Shown here in pieces: positions 53,670 to 62,152 of a stretch of DNA of 64,000 nt. The translations under genes were made by a program, and so were the position numbers. Position 1 is the stretch's first letter, and every line of letters begins with the position of its first letter. The notes beneath the pieces were generated by a model. That model had not been told where the DNA came from and made no database searches. It was given only the letters and a program-made list of their open reading frames with translations. The stretch lies in the NCBI RefSeq assembly GCF_033242265.1, contig NZ_BTFW01000001.1:3469902-3533901 (forward strand), written 5' to 3'. The stretch is from Novosphingobium sp. IK01. Its GTDB lineage: Bacteria; Pseudomonadota; Alphaproteobacteria; Sphingomonadales; Sphingomonadaceae.

Positions 53670-54710
53670 TATCTGTGCGGCCTGCATGATCTGGGCAACC
53701 CCGGCCGGGCGCACCCCGCGCCGGGCCAGATGGGCAAAGACCGTGCGCCACCAGCCGTAAAGCTGGTCGAGCTGGTCGTCGTCGCGGACATAGGGCGTGT
53801 TGCCGGGGCGCAGCGAGGGGCTGTGAAACGAGAAGACCAGCACCGGCAGGCCATCGCCGAGCGCGAGGTCGATCCCGGCGATGGCTTCGGCTGCGCTGAC
53901 CCCTTCGGGGGTGAGCGGCACGCGGTTCATCAGGCCCAGCCGCGCGAGCACCCCGCGCAGGCGCGGCACCCGCCACAGACGCGGGAACAGCCAGGGCCCG
54001 GCCCGCCGGAGCAGGCCTGAAAAGACCGTGGTCAGCGGCAGTTCCATCAACCCGCCGCGCCGGTCGACCCACCAGGGGTGCGCCGGCAACCCGGTGAAAT
54101 CCGGGCCGCCCTGGCTGGAATAGTCGAAATGGGCGCGCACCGAGGTGTCGATGGCGATCGAGGCCTGGCCCAGGATGGCCGCCGTATGCGGCCCCACGCC
54201 ATAGCGTCCGGCGCGGTAGATCAGCGGGGCGGTGCCGTTGAAGGCGCGCGAAATGGTGTCGCGCAGCTTGACCAGCTTGGCCTCTTCGAGCGCGGGTTCC
54301 AGATTGCCGGCAAAGCTGTTGGACACGGTGAGGTCTTCGGCATGGGGCGGGTTGACCCACGGGTGAAGCTGGACGCCGATCTCGGCCCGGCCATCGGCCA
54401 CGGCCTGGCCCAGGGCGGCGCTGATGCCCGGGTCGCTGGCGATCGGATAATCGATCAGATAGACCGGGGTGACCCCGAAGCCTTCGCAGAACTGCTGGAA
54501 CTTGGCGAGGCGGGGCACATGGCTGAGGCCATGGCCGGTGCGCTCGAACGGCTTGCTCCAGTCGAATTCCTCTTCGGTATCGACCGTGACGACAAAGCGA
54601 GGGCCAAACCCCGCCGCGAAGCGCACATGGGCCTCGGGGGCGGGGGGGCTGGCAATTGCGGCGCGCGTGACGGGGGCGAGGCCTTCCCTCGGTGCGAGCA
54701 CTGCGCTCAA
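53667..54710 (-). CDS. Polysaccharide-deacetylase-like protein (WalW type)
   Basis: 347 residues from a TTG at 54710, which overlaps the kinase stop (TTGA). A GTG at 54701 with AGGCGAG upstream, or an ATG at 54764, are alternatives. The NodB-like fold starts FVVTVDTEEEFDWSKPFERT and continues IGVQLHPWVNPPH, LIYRAGRYGVGPHTAAIL, ending FSFHSPSLRPGNTPYVRDDD. Metal-type Asp and His residues are present but differ from canonical NodB motifs. Related proteins (WalW) occur next to glycan or exopolysaccharide genes. There is no signal peptide. Coupling to a histidine kinase gene is unusual. Confidence 0.82.
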   Translation of the reverse strand: MSAVLAPREGLAPVTRAAIASPPAPEAHVRFAAGFGPRFVVTVDTEEEFDWSKPFERTGHGLSHVPRLAKFQQFCEGFGVTPVYLIDYPIASDPGISAALGQAVADGRAEIGVQLHPWVNPPHAEDLTVSNSFAGNLEPALEEAKLVKLRDTISRAFNGTAPLIYRAGRYGVGPHTAAILGQASIAIDTSVRAHFDYSSQGGPDFTGLPAHPWWVDRRGGLMELPLTTVFSGLLRRAGPWLFPRLWRVPRLRGVLARLGLMNRVPLTPEGVSAAEAIAGIDLALGDGLPVLVFSFHSPSLRPGNTPYVRDDDQLDQLYGWWRTVFAHLARRGVRPAGVAQIMQAAQI

Positions 54711-56911
54711 CTCGCCTGACGCGGAGCGGATGTGTGTGGGCCCTCCAGGCTGCTCCCGCCCCATCCGGCATCGATGGCGCGGGCGCGCGGAAGGTCGATC
54801 AGCAGGCGGGCCGCCTCGCGGCGCATCTGCCCGCCCATGGCGCGCACTTCGGCCATGGCGAGGCGCAGGGCAAAGCCGTTGCCCATCATGCCGCCCGGCC
54901 CCAGCCCGGCGCCGGCGCTGGCATTGGGGCCGCCGCGATAGCTGTCTAGCGCGAACAGGGCGGCATCTTCGCGCATGGCGAGGGCGGCGGGCAGCGGCAG
55001 GTCGAGCCGGATCGGGCGCGAAGGGTCGGCTTCGGGCGCGAGGGTGATCGACAGCCTTTCGCCCGGTGCGGCGGTGCTGGCGATCACGGCGAGCAGGCGC
55101 CAGATGGTGTGTTCCAGTTCTCCGGGCGCCACGGCCACCGGGGCGCCGTCTGCCGGAGCCTCCCAGCGCAAGCGCACCTCGCGCGGGCCGATCACCGGAT
55201 CGAGCTGGACGATCAGGCGGGTGAGCAACGCGGCCAGATCGGTCGACAGGCTGTCATCGGCATTGCCCGCACCTGATGATGAAGCGGCCGCATGGCCAGC
55301 CGGCGCGCTTTCGAGGCGGGCGAGCCGTTCGAGATCCTCGAACCCGGCGAGCATGCGCGCGGCATCGGCGGCGATGCTGGCGGCAAGGCTGCGATACTGG
55401 TGGGGGGCCGCGCCGAAGACCTGCTGCTGGATCATCTCGGCAAACCCCTGGATCGCGTTGATCGGGGTGCGCAACTCGTGAAGGGTCTGGCGCAGGCGGT
55501 CGGCGCCCTGATGCCCGGCAGGTTGCTCGGGGCTGGTCTGCTCAGGGGTGGGCTGCTGCGGTGTGAGTGGGGCCTGTGCGTCGCTGGCGGTTTGGGCCAA
55601 AGCCTCGGGCGGGGGGCGGCGCAGGCGGCCGCGATAGCCCGCAAAGGCCCCGCTCATGCGCGAGAACAGCGGTGTCGCATCGAGTTGCCAGAAGCCTTCG
55701 ATGGCGGGCGCGCCATCGAAGCGGACGATCCCGTTTTCGATCGGCTGGCGGGCGGCGAAGGCCCGCAGGCTCGGCGCGTCGGCCATGGCCGGGCAAGAGG
55801 CGCTCCCATCACCTACTTTGGCATCACCCACTTTGGCATCGCCCACTTCGGCGCCGCTGAACCGGGCGGGCAGGTGCGGCGCGGGGAACGGGCGGTGGCC
55901 CACCAGCATCGGCGCGAAATCGGCATCGGCGGCCACGATCGTGCCTTGCGGATCGAAGGCCAGATCGATGGCGAGCGGGGGCGGCACATCGTCGGCAGAC
56001 GGGCCAGAGGCAGAGTCCGGGGACGAGCGCGGCGCGGGCCCAGAGGCCGTGGCCTTGGCCGGGGCAGCTTGCGCGGCCTGCCGTTCTTCGCGGTCGCGCC
56101 GGAAGGCCTCGATCCGCCGCACGATGGCGCCGATCCCTTCGATGGGGGCGGAAACCGGGCTGGCCGGTTCGGAAAGCGTGTCCGGGGCGAGGCCTTCTGG
56201 CTCCTCTGTCGTGTCATCGGACAGTTCAGCGCAGGGCATGGGCTCCGGGGCCTGTTCGGCGACGGCGCCCGTTTCTACAGGGACTTCAGGCCCGGTGAGC
56301 GCGAAATCGTCGATCCCGAGCTGTTCGAGCAGCCGTTCGACCGCCGGGCCCAGATCGCGGCGATGGCGCAGGAACCCGCGCGCCTGAATCGGCAGGCGGG
56401 GGATCAGGTCGAGCCAACTGGCCTCGTCGAGCCGGGCGCCGCGAATGCTGGCGAGGGCCACGCGTGGGCCCTGCGCGGCAAAATGGGCGACAAGGCGCGG
56501 GTGGGCCAGATGGGTGGCGGCCAGCAATGCGGCGGCGGCTTCCGCGCCCGACAGCGAAGTGGCGGCAGGGCTGGCCTGCGCGGGTCTGGTGCCTTCGGGC
56601 GGCGCGGCGATGGCTTCGAACAGGGTGTCGAGCCGGGCCAGGGCCTCGTCATGGCGGGCGTTCCAGCCCTGCTCGGGGACCCGGCCCAGAAGATCGACCA
56701 GTTGGCGGAATTGCACGCGCAGACCCGCCGGGCCCGCCGCGCGGGTGCGCAGGACCGTTTCCAGCCGGTCGTCGAAAATCATCGACGGAGCCGCAGGCGC
56801 CGCGCTGGAGCTGGCCAGACTGGAACCGGCCAGACTGGAACCGGAGGAGGGGTCAAAGTCGGCAGGCATTGCTGTCGGGCCGGGGTATCCTGTTGCACGG
56901 TCTGTCGACAT
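54707..56911 (-). CDS. Atypical sensor histidine kinase with degenerate ATPase domain
   Basis: 734 residues from the ATG at 56911; starts at 56935 and 56869 are possible. The N-terminal half is helical and Ala/Pro-rich with no membrane segment. A PAS-like stretch (DLAFDPQGTIVAADADFAPM, IVRFDGAPAIEGFWQLDATP) lies near residues 320-430. The phospho-acceptor box is intact: LHELRTPINAIQGFAEMIQ near residue 490. The ATPase region is poor: the N-box (LEHTIWRLLAVIASTA) lacks Asn, no DxGxG is seen, and only a G2-like GLGPGGMMGNGFALRLA remains. It may be a pseudokinase or a very divergent kinase. Two short in-frame tandem repeats (GSSLAGSSLA, VGDAKVGDAKVGD) mark slippage. Confidence 0.8.
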   Translation of the reverse strand: MSTDRATGYPGPTAMPADFDPSSGSSLAGSSLASSSAAPAAPSMIFDDRLETVLRTRAAGPAGLRVQFRQLVDLLGRVPEQGWNARHDEALARLDTLFEAIAAPPEGTRPAQASPAATSLSGAEAAAALLAATHLAHPRLVAHFAAQGPRVALASIRGARLDEASWLDLIPRLPIQARGFLRHRRDLGPAVERLLEQLGIDDFALTGPEVPVETGAVAEQAPEPMPCAELSDDTTEEPEGLAPDTLSEPASPVSAPIEGIGAIVRRIEAFRRDREERQAAQAAPAKATASGPAPRSSPDSASGPSADDVPPPLAIDLAFDPQGTIVAADADFAPMLVGHRPFPAPHLPARFSGAEVGDAKVGDAKVGDGSASCPAMADAPSLRAFAARQPIENGIVRFDGAPAIEGFWQLDATPLFSRMSGAFAGYRGRLRRPPPEALAQTASDAQAPLTPQQPTPEQTSPEQPAGHQGADRLRQTLHELRTPINAIQGFAEMIQQQVFGAAPHQYRSLAASIAADAARMLAGFEDLERLARLESAPAGHAAASSSGAGNADDSLSTDLAALLTRLIVQLDPVIGPREVRLRWEAPADGAPVAVAPGELEHTIWRLLAVIASTAAPGERLSITLAPEADPSRPIRLDLPLPAALAMREDAALFALDSYRGGPNASAGAGLGPGGMMGNGFALRLAMAEVRAMGGQMRREAARLLIDLPRARAIDAGWGGSSLEGPHTSAPRQAS

Positions 56912-57130
56912 GAGGCATCGCCCGCCGCGAGGCAAGCCGGTTCCAGACCATAATCGGGTTCATAACGCCGGTTATTACCGACCGTGTGCTAATAAAGTGT
57001 GGCCAAGCCACAGGGCTGTGGCCTTGATGCGTTGCATTGCACGACAATTGCGATATGAGCTAATAAAATTAGCAACGTCGCTTTTGCGGCAGGTACAATC
57101 TTGCGAGCCGAGTGGTTCACGAACACGAAC
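56912..57130. promoter_or_regulatory. Divergent promoter region of kinase and Lrp genes
   Basis: 219 bases between the divergent starts. The part around 56955-57090 is AT-richer, with TAATAAAATTAG at 57060-57071 as a good -10/UP-type stretch for the Lrp gene. No operator was assigned. Confidence 0.4.
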
Positions 57131-57598
57131 ATGGCAACATTGGACGGAATTGACCGGCGTCTCCTCTCCGAGCTTCAGGACGAGGGACGGGTAACCAACG
57201 TGGAATTGGCGCAGCGCGTGGGGCTGACAGCGCCCCCATGCCTGCGCCGTGTGCGCGCGCTGGAGGAAGCGGGCGTCATTCGCGGCTATCACGCCGATCT
57301 CGACCCGGCCAAGCTGGGTTTCGCGATCACGGTCTTCGCGCTGGTCAGCCTCAAGAGCCAGGCGGAGGAAGCGCTGCGCCAGTTCGAGGAGCACATGCGC
57401 GAACTGCCCGAAGTGCGCGAATGCCACATGCTCAACGGCGAGATCGACTTCATCCTCAAGATCGTCAGCCGCGACCTGCAAAGTTTCCAGGAATTCCTGA
57501 CCAGCAGGCTCACCCCGGTGCCCAACGTGGCCAGCGTGAAGACCTCGCTCACCATCCGCACCGCCAAGCAGGTGCCGGGTGTTCCCTTTACTGATTGA
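57131..57598 (+). CDS. Lrp/AsnC-family transcriptional regulator
   Basis: 155 residues from the ATG at 57131, the common start for this family (MATLDGIDRRLLSELQDEGR). The N-terminal helix-turn-helix is VTNVELAQRVGLTAPPCLRR, with LEEAGVIRGYHADLDPAKLG closing it. The C-terminal RAM ligand domain holds ALVSLKSQAEEALRQFEEHM, VRECHMLNGEIDFILKIVSR and VPNVASVKTSLTIR. It probably senses an amino acid such as leucine and acts as an octamer. It is divergent from the atypical kinase. Its last codons and stop are tandemly duplicated downstream. Confidence 0.95.
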   Translation: MATLDGIDRRLLSELQDEGRVTNVELAQRVGLTAPPCLRRVRALEEAGVIRGYHADLDPAKLGFAITVFALVSLKSQAEEALRQFEEHMRELPEVRECHMLNGEIDFILKIVSRDLQSFQEFLTSRLTPVPNVASVKTSLTIRTAKQVPGVPFTD

Positions 57599-57637
57599 GG
57601 GGCCCTTTACCGACTGAGGGGCTTTCATCGGCTGGGG
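57584..57637 (+). repeat. Tandem repeat spanning the stop codon of the Lrp gene
   Basis: CCCTTTACTGATTGAGGGG (57584-57602), which contains the last codons and stop of the Lrp gene, is followed directly by CCCTTTACCGACTGAGGGG (57603-57621). A decayed third copy (CTTTCATCGGCTGGGG) runs to 57637. Each unit is 19 bases and could form a small stem (CCCTTTA/GAGGGG). Confidence 0.75.
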
Positions 57638-57676
57638 AGCGTGGGCTGCTGCCCTCGCTCCCGGCCCCTTTCCCGC

Positions 57677-58015
57677 TCAGCGTTCGGCTTTTGCCTGTTC
57701 GTGGTGGCGGATCACTTCCTCGATGATGAAGCGCAGGAACTTCTCCGAGAATTCGGGGTCGAGCGCGGCGTCTTCGGCCAGCTTGCGCAGGCGGGCGATC
57801 TGGCGCTCCTCGCGGCCCGGATCGCTGGCGGGAAGCTGCTTTTCGGCCTTGTAGGCGCCCACGGCCTGGGTGATGCGGAAGCGTTCGGCCAGAATGTGGA
57901 TCATGGCCGCATCGATATTGTCGATGCTCTGGCGATAGCTGGCCAGAACCGGGTCGGGGCCTGCACTTGCTGCTGCGGCCAGCGTGTCGTCGGGCTTGCC
58001 CGCATATGCGCTCAT
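57677..58015 (-). CDS. Chorismate mutase, AroQ class
   Basis: 112 residues, all-helical. It converts chorismate to prephenate for phenylalanine and tyrosine synthesis. The helix-1 motif is LASYRQSIDNIDAAMIHILA with the Arg and Asp, RFRITQAVGAYKAEKQLPAS carries the Lys of the active site, DPGREERQIARLRKLAEDAA has the next Arg/Glu pair, and FSEKFLRFIIEEVIRHHEQ ends the chain. It is a free-standing mutase with no prephenate dehydratase or dehydrogenase domain. It is divergent from the polyprenyl synthase gene. Confidence 0.93.
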   Translation of the reverse strand: MSAYAGKPDDTLAAAASAGPDPVLASYRQSIDNIDAAMIHILAERFRITQAVGAYKAEKQLPASDPGREERQIARLRKLAEDAALDPEFSEKFLRFIIEEVIRHHEQAKAER

Positions 58016-58146
58016 GGGTTTCTCGTGCCTTGCTGTGGATCGTGATGGTATGGAGGGCGATCAATCGACCGCTCAAATGACGGTCTTGTCGCTACCGCGC
58101 AACTTGCGACTTGCCAAGCCGTGCCCCAAGCGCCAAGCGGGCAGCG

Positions 58147-59160
58147 ATGACTGCACCCCTCCATACGCTCCCCCGCAAGGTCGAACCCTCGTTGGCGCCG
58201 CTCATGGCGCTGGTGGCCGATGGCATGAACAGCGTGAACGCCGTGATCCTCGACAGGATGCAATCGCGTATTCCGCTGATCCCGGCGCTGGCCGGGCATC
58301 TTGTCGCCGGGGGCGGCAAGCGCATGCGCCCGATGCTCACGCTCGCGGGGGCCGCGCTGATCGGGTACGAGGGGGATCGTCACTACAAGCTGGCCGCCGC
58401 GGTCGAATTCATCCACACCGCGACCCTGCTGCATGACGACGTGGTCGATGGCTCGGACATGCGCCGGGGCAAGAAGGCGGCCAATATCATTTATGGCAAC
58501 CCGGCCACCGTGCTGGTTGGCGATTTCCTCTTCTCGCGCAGCTTCGAGCTGATGACGGAAGACGGCGCAATTCAGGTTTTGCGCATCCTTTCAAATGCTT
58601 CTGCGGTGATTGCCGAGGGCGAGGTGGACCAGCTGGTCGCCCAGCGCCAGGTCGAGACGAGCGAGGAACGCTATCTCTCGATCATCAACGCCAAGACCGC
58701 CGCGCTCTTTGCCGCAGCCTGCCGGATCGCCGCCGTCGTGGCCGAGCGCTCGGAAGCCGACGAACTGGCGCTCGATGCCTATGGCCGCTATCTGGGCATT
58801 GCTTTCCAGTTGGCCGACGACGCCATCGACTATGATTCCGACGCTTCGGAAATGGGCAAGGATCAGGGCGACGATTTCCGCGAGGGCAAGATGACCCTGC
58901 CGGTGATTCTGGCCTATGCGCGCGGTTCGGAAGACGAGCGGGCCTTCTGGCGCGAGGCCATTGCGGGCAACCGCAACAGCGACGAAGACCTTGCCACGGC
59001 CATCGCCCTGATTCGCAAGCACGATGCCGTGCAGGCCACCCGCGAACGCGCGCGTGACTATGCCCAGCGCGCCATCGACGCGATCGCCCGATTCCCCGAC
59101 AGCGATGCCAAGGCAGCCATGTGCGAAGCCGCCGAATTCGCGGTGGCCCGCCGCTTCTGA
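58147..59160 (+). CDS. ispB: Long-chain polyprenyl diphosphate synthase (ubiquinone side chain)
   Basis: 337 residues from the ATG at 58147. Both Asp-rich motifs are present: LLHDDVVDGSDMRRG (first) and FQLADDAIDYDSD (second), with GGGKRMRPMLTLAGA upstream and GKDQGDDFREGKMTLPVI after. The enzyme adds isopentenyl units to build an all-trans chain. Residues before the first motif (AVEFIHTATLLHDD) have small side chains, allowing a long product. In sphingomonads ubiquinone-10 suggests a decaprenyl product, but the length cannot be read reliably. A decayed tandem repeat begins at its stop codon. Confidence 0.93.
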   Translation: MTAPLHTLPRKVEPSLAPLMALVADGMNSVNAVILDRMQSRIPLIPALAGHLVAGGGKRMRPMLTLAGAALIGYEGDRHYKLAAAVEFIHTATLLHDDVVDGSDMRRGKKAANIIYGNPATVLVGDFLFSRSFELMTEDGAIQVLRILSNASAVIAEGEVDQLVAQRQVETSEERYLSIINAKTAALFAAACRIAAVVAERSEADELALDAYGRYLGIAFQLADDAIDYDSDASEMGKDQGDDFREGKMTLPVILAYARGSEDERAFWREAIAGNRNSDEDLATAIALIRKHDAVQATRERARDYAQRAIDAIARFPDSDAKAAMCEAAEFAVARRF

Positions 59161-59232
59161 TCAGGGGCACTTCTGATCGGACCCGCTTCTGATCGAAGCC
59201 GTTCCTGACCGGAGGCCTTTCTGACCGGAGTT
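59152..59232 (+). repeat. Decayed tandem repeat starting at the stop codon of ispB
   Basis: About five copies of a 15-17-base unit with consensus CGCTTCTGATCGGAGC lie head to tail (59152, 59168, 59184, 59199, 59216). The first copy contains the last codons and TGA of ispB. Copies drift progressively towards TTTCTGACCGGAG. Confidence 0.7.
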
Positions 59233-59247
59233 GGGGGCCGGGCTCCT

Positions 59248-59457
59248 CTAGTCGGGAAGCCGGGCCATGACGGTCTCCAGCGAGGGTTCGGCAAGCGGCG
59301 CGCCGACCAGCAGGGTCAGCCCCAGCGCACCTGCCAGCGCAAGGGCCAGCATCACCGCGACGACCCGCCGTTTCTGCAAGGGGGCGTGCGGGGCGGCCGG
59401 TTCGGGCTGCGCATTGGGGGGTGGGGGCGGCCAGGGGTCTTTGAGATCGAGAAACAT
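59248..59457 (-). CDS. Small single-span membrane protein
   Basis: 69 residues with a good ribosome site (AGAGGAT five bases before the ATG at 59457). The chain is MFLDLKDPWPPPPPNAQPEP, a Pro-rich cytoplasmic head, then a basic Lys-Arg-Arg and one membrane helix (VVAVMLALALAGALGLTLLV), then a short tail ending ETVMARLPD. I recognise no family. The topology (short inside head, one helix) and the conserved-looking start and stop make a real gene likely. It is convergent with ispB and its start faces hrpB. Confidence 0.65.
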   Translation of the reverse strand: MFLDLKDPWPPPPPNAQPEPAAPHAPLQKRRVVAVMLALALAGALGLTLLVGAPLAEPSLETVMARLPD

Positions 59458-59685
59458 GGCATCCTCTCGGGTGTGGTGGCCTTCGTCGTTGCGGGTGCGA
59501 GGGCCAGGCGCCGGGTTTATCATGAAAGGGGGCCCGTGCGCAGCAGCTTTGAGGGTAAAACCGGCCCGTTTATGCTCTTTTAAAGCGAGCCGGGGATTGT
59601 CCCGAGGGTGGCAGGCTTTCGGGCACGCGCGGGTGTTTCTGCTCCACTCTCGCCAAGCCCGCCCCCGCGCGATAAGGGCTGGCGG

Positions 59686-62142
59686 GTGACCGATCTTCCC
59701 ATTCATGCCGTCCTGCCCGAGCTGCTCGCGGCCCTCGCCAGCGGGCCCAATGCCGTGCTGATCGCGCCGCCCGGCGCGGGCAAGACCACCGCGCTTGCGC
59801 CCGCCCTGCTCGACCAGCCCTGGTGCACGGGCACGGTCATCGTCCTGTCGCCCCGCCGCGTGGCCGCGCGCGCGGCGGCCGAGCGCATGGCCCAGACCCT
59901 TGGTGAAGAACCGGGCGAGACCATCGGCTATGTCACCCGCCTCGACACCAAACGGTCGGGGCGTACCCGCGTCGTGGTGATGACCGAGGCGATTTTCGTC
60001 GCGACGATCCTGTCCGATCCCGAGCTTTCCGGGGTCAGCGCGGTGCTGTTCGACGAAGCCCACGAGCGCCATCTCGATTCTGACCTCGGCCTTGCCCTCG
60101 CGCTCGAAGCGCAAGGGGTCTTGCGCGAGGATCTGCGCGTGGTGGTCATGTCGGCCACGCTCGATGGCGCGCGTTTTTCCGCGCTGATGCCCGGCGCCCG
60201 CGTGATCGAGAGCGAGGGCAAGGCCCATCCGCTCGAAATCCGCTGGCTGGGGGCCAGCCCGCAGCTCCGCACCGATCAGGCCATGGCCAATGCCGTGGTC
60301 CAGGCCTGGCAGGAGCAGACCGGCGACATCCTCGGCTTCCTGCCCGGTGTGCGTGATATCGAGCGCACCGCCGACCTTCTCGCCCAGCGCCTGCCTTCCG
60401 CGCTGATCCTGCCGCTGCACGGGCAGGTCGAGCCTGCGGGCCAGCGCGCGGCGATCCGGCGCGATGCGCAAGGGCGCCGCCGCATCGTGCTGGCCACGGC
60501 CATTGCCGAAACCTCGCTGACGCTCGACGGCGTTTGCGTGGTGGTCGATGCCGGGCTTTCGCGCCGGGCCGAGTTCGACAAGGTGGCCGGCGTTACCCGC
60601 CTCGTCACCACGCGCGCCAGCCAGGCCGCCGCTGCCCAGCGCGCGGGCCGCGCCGCGCGTCAGGGGCCGGGCGTGGCCTATCGCCTGTGGGAGGAAGCCG
60701 CCCACGCAGGCCGCGCCGCCTTCGATCCGCCTGAAATGCTCACCTCCGATCTGGCCCCGCTGGCGCTCACGCTGGCGCAGTGGGGGGCGGGCGATCCGGC
60801 GCAGATGGCGTGGATCGATCCGCCGCCCGCGCCCGCGATGGCGGCGGCGAAGGCCGCGCTGGCCGCGCTCGGCGCGCTCGACGGGGAAGGGCGGATCACC
60901 GCCCATGGCCGGGCCATGGCGCGCCTGCCGATGGAGCCTGCGCTCGCCCACATGCTGCTCTTTGCTGCGCAGCATGGCGCAGCGGGGGAGGCTGCGCGGC
61001 TGGCCCTCTTGCTTCAGGAGCGCGGCCTTGGCGGCAGCGGCGAAGACCTTGCCCGGCGCTATGATCGCTGGCGCGGCGACCGCAGCGCGCGGGCCGAAGC
61101 CTCGCGCAAGCTGGCCGCGCGCTGGGCACAGGCGGCACAGCGTCAGGTTCCGGGCCGGGCGGGGGAACAGGATGGCCCCCCGCTCGGCGTGCTTCTGGCC
61201 GAAGCCTTTCCCGACCGCATCGCGCGGCCCCGCGCGGCCAATGGCGAGGAATGGCTGTCTTCGGGCGGGCGCGGCTACCGGCTCGATCCGGCCTCGCCAC
61301 TGGTGACCGCGCGCTGGCTGGTGATCGGCGACGCGCAGGGCGAGGCGAAGGGCGCGCGGATCATGGCAGGCCTCGCGCTCGACGACGAGGATGTCAGCCA
61401 GTGGCTTGCCCACCGCATGGAGCAGCGCCACACACTGACCTGGAACGCACAGGAGCGCCGGGTCGAGGCGCGGCTGGAACGGCGGCTGGGCGCCATCGTG
61501 CTGGGCAAGGCGCCCGATCCCAGGCCCGATCCGGCAGAGGTCGCCGCGCTCCTGATCGAGGTTGTCCGCCGCGAGGGGCTCGATGCGCTGCCGCTGGGCA
61601 AGGCGGCGCGCGCGCTGATCGAACGCGCGCGCTATGCGGGCCTTGAAGGCCTCGAACCGCAGACCCTGCTCGACGAGGCCGAAGACTGGCTGGCCCCGCT
61701 GCTCAAGGGCCATCGCGACCTCGATCTTCCGGCGGGCCGCCTGCACGAGGCCTTGCTCGACCGCCTCGACTGGAATGCGCGCAGCCAGCTCGACCGGCTG
61801 GCTCCGGGCGAATTCCGCTCGCCCGCGGGCACGACCCACGCCATCGACTATGCCCACGAAGGCGGCCCGGCGGTCGAACTGCGCGTGCAGGCGCTGTTCG
61901 GGCTCGACCGTCACCCCACCATCGGCCAGACCCATCAGCCGCTGTTGCTCTCGCTGACCTCGCCCGCCGGGCGCCCGATCCAGACCACCGCCGACCTGCC
62001 CGCGTTCTGGCGCGGTTCGTGGCGCGATGTGGTCAAGGACATGAAGGGGCGCTATCCGCGCCACCGCTGGCCTGATCAGCCCTGGGCCGAAGACCCCAGC
62101 CTCAAGACGCGCAACGCCTTCGAGGCCTCACGCAAGAAGTGA
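59686..62142 (+). CDS. hrpB: ATP-dependent RNA helicase HrpB
   Basis: 818 residues from a GTG at 59686, which matches the usual HrpB start (VTDLPIHAVLPELLAAL); an upstream in-frame start at 59608 has no conserved residues. Helicase motifs are Walker A VLIAPPGAGKTTAL, DEAH box VLFDEAHERHLDSDLGL, SAT in VVMSATLDGARF, and motif VI AAQRAGRAARQGPGVAYRLW. A helicase-associated HrpB_C domain fills the C-terminus. HrpB is a DEAH-type RNA helicase; its substrate in the cell is not well defined. It is convergent with the Kef-type antiporter with ten bases between stops. Confidence 0.95.
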   Translation: MTDLPIHAVLPELLAALASGPNAVLIAPPGAGKTTALAPALLDQPWCTGTVIVLSPRRVAARAAAERMAQTLGEEPGETIGYVTRLDTKRSGRTRVVVMTEAIFVATILSDPELSGVSAVLFDEAHERHLDSDLGLALALEAQGVLREDLRVVVMSATLDGARFSALMPGARVIESEGKAHPLEIRWLGASPQLRTDQAMANAVVQAWQEQTGDILGFLPGVRDIERTADLLAQRLPSALILPLHGQVEPAGQRAAIRRDAQGRRRIVLATAIAETSLTLDGVCVVVDAGLSRRAEFDKVAGVTRLVTTRASQAAAAQRAGRAARQGPGVAYRLWEEAAHAGRAAFDPPEMLTSDLAPLALTLAQWGAGDPAQMAWIDPPPAPAMAAAKAALAALGALDGEGRITAHGRAMARLPMEPALAHMLLFAAQHGAAGEAARLALLLQERGLGGSGEDLARRYDRWRGDRSARAEASRKLAARWAQAAQRQVPGRAGEQDGPPLGVLLAEAFPDRIARPRAANGEEWLSSGGRGYRLDPASPLVTARWLVIGDAQGEAKGARIMAGLALDDEDVSQWLAHRMEQRHTLTWNAQERRVEARLERRLGAIVLGKAPDPRPDPAEVAALLIEVVRREGLDALPLGKAARALIERARYAGLEGLEPQTLLDEAEDWLAPLLKGHRDLDLPAGRLHEALLDRLDWNARSQLDRLAPGEFRSPAGTTHAIDYAHEGGPAVELRVQALFGLDRHPTIGQTHQPLLLSLTSPAGRPIQTTADLPAFWRGSWRDVVKDMKGRYPRHRWPDQPWAEDPSLKTRNAFEASRKK

Positions 62143-62152
62143 GCCGGAGCCG

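Noticed and set aside
59248..62064. 938-codon minus-strand frame ending at the small membrane protein stop
   Set aside because: Only the last 69 codons, with their own ATG and ribosome site, look like a protein; the rest is the shadow of hrpB.
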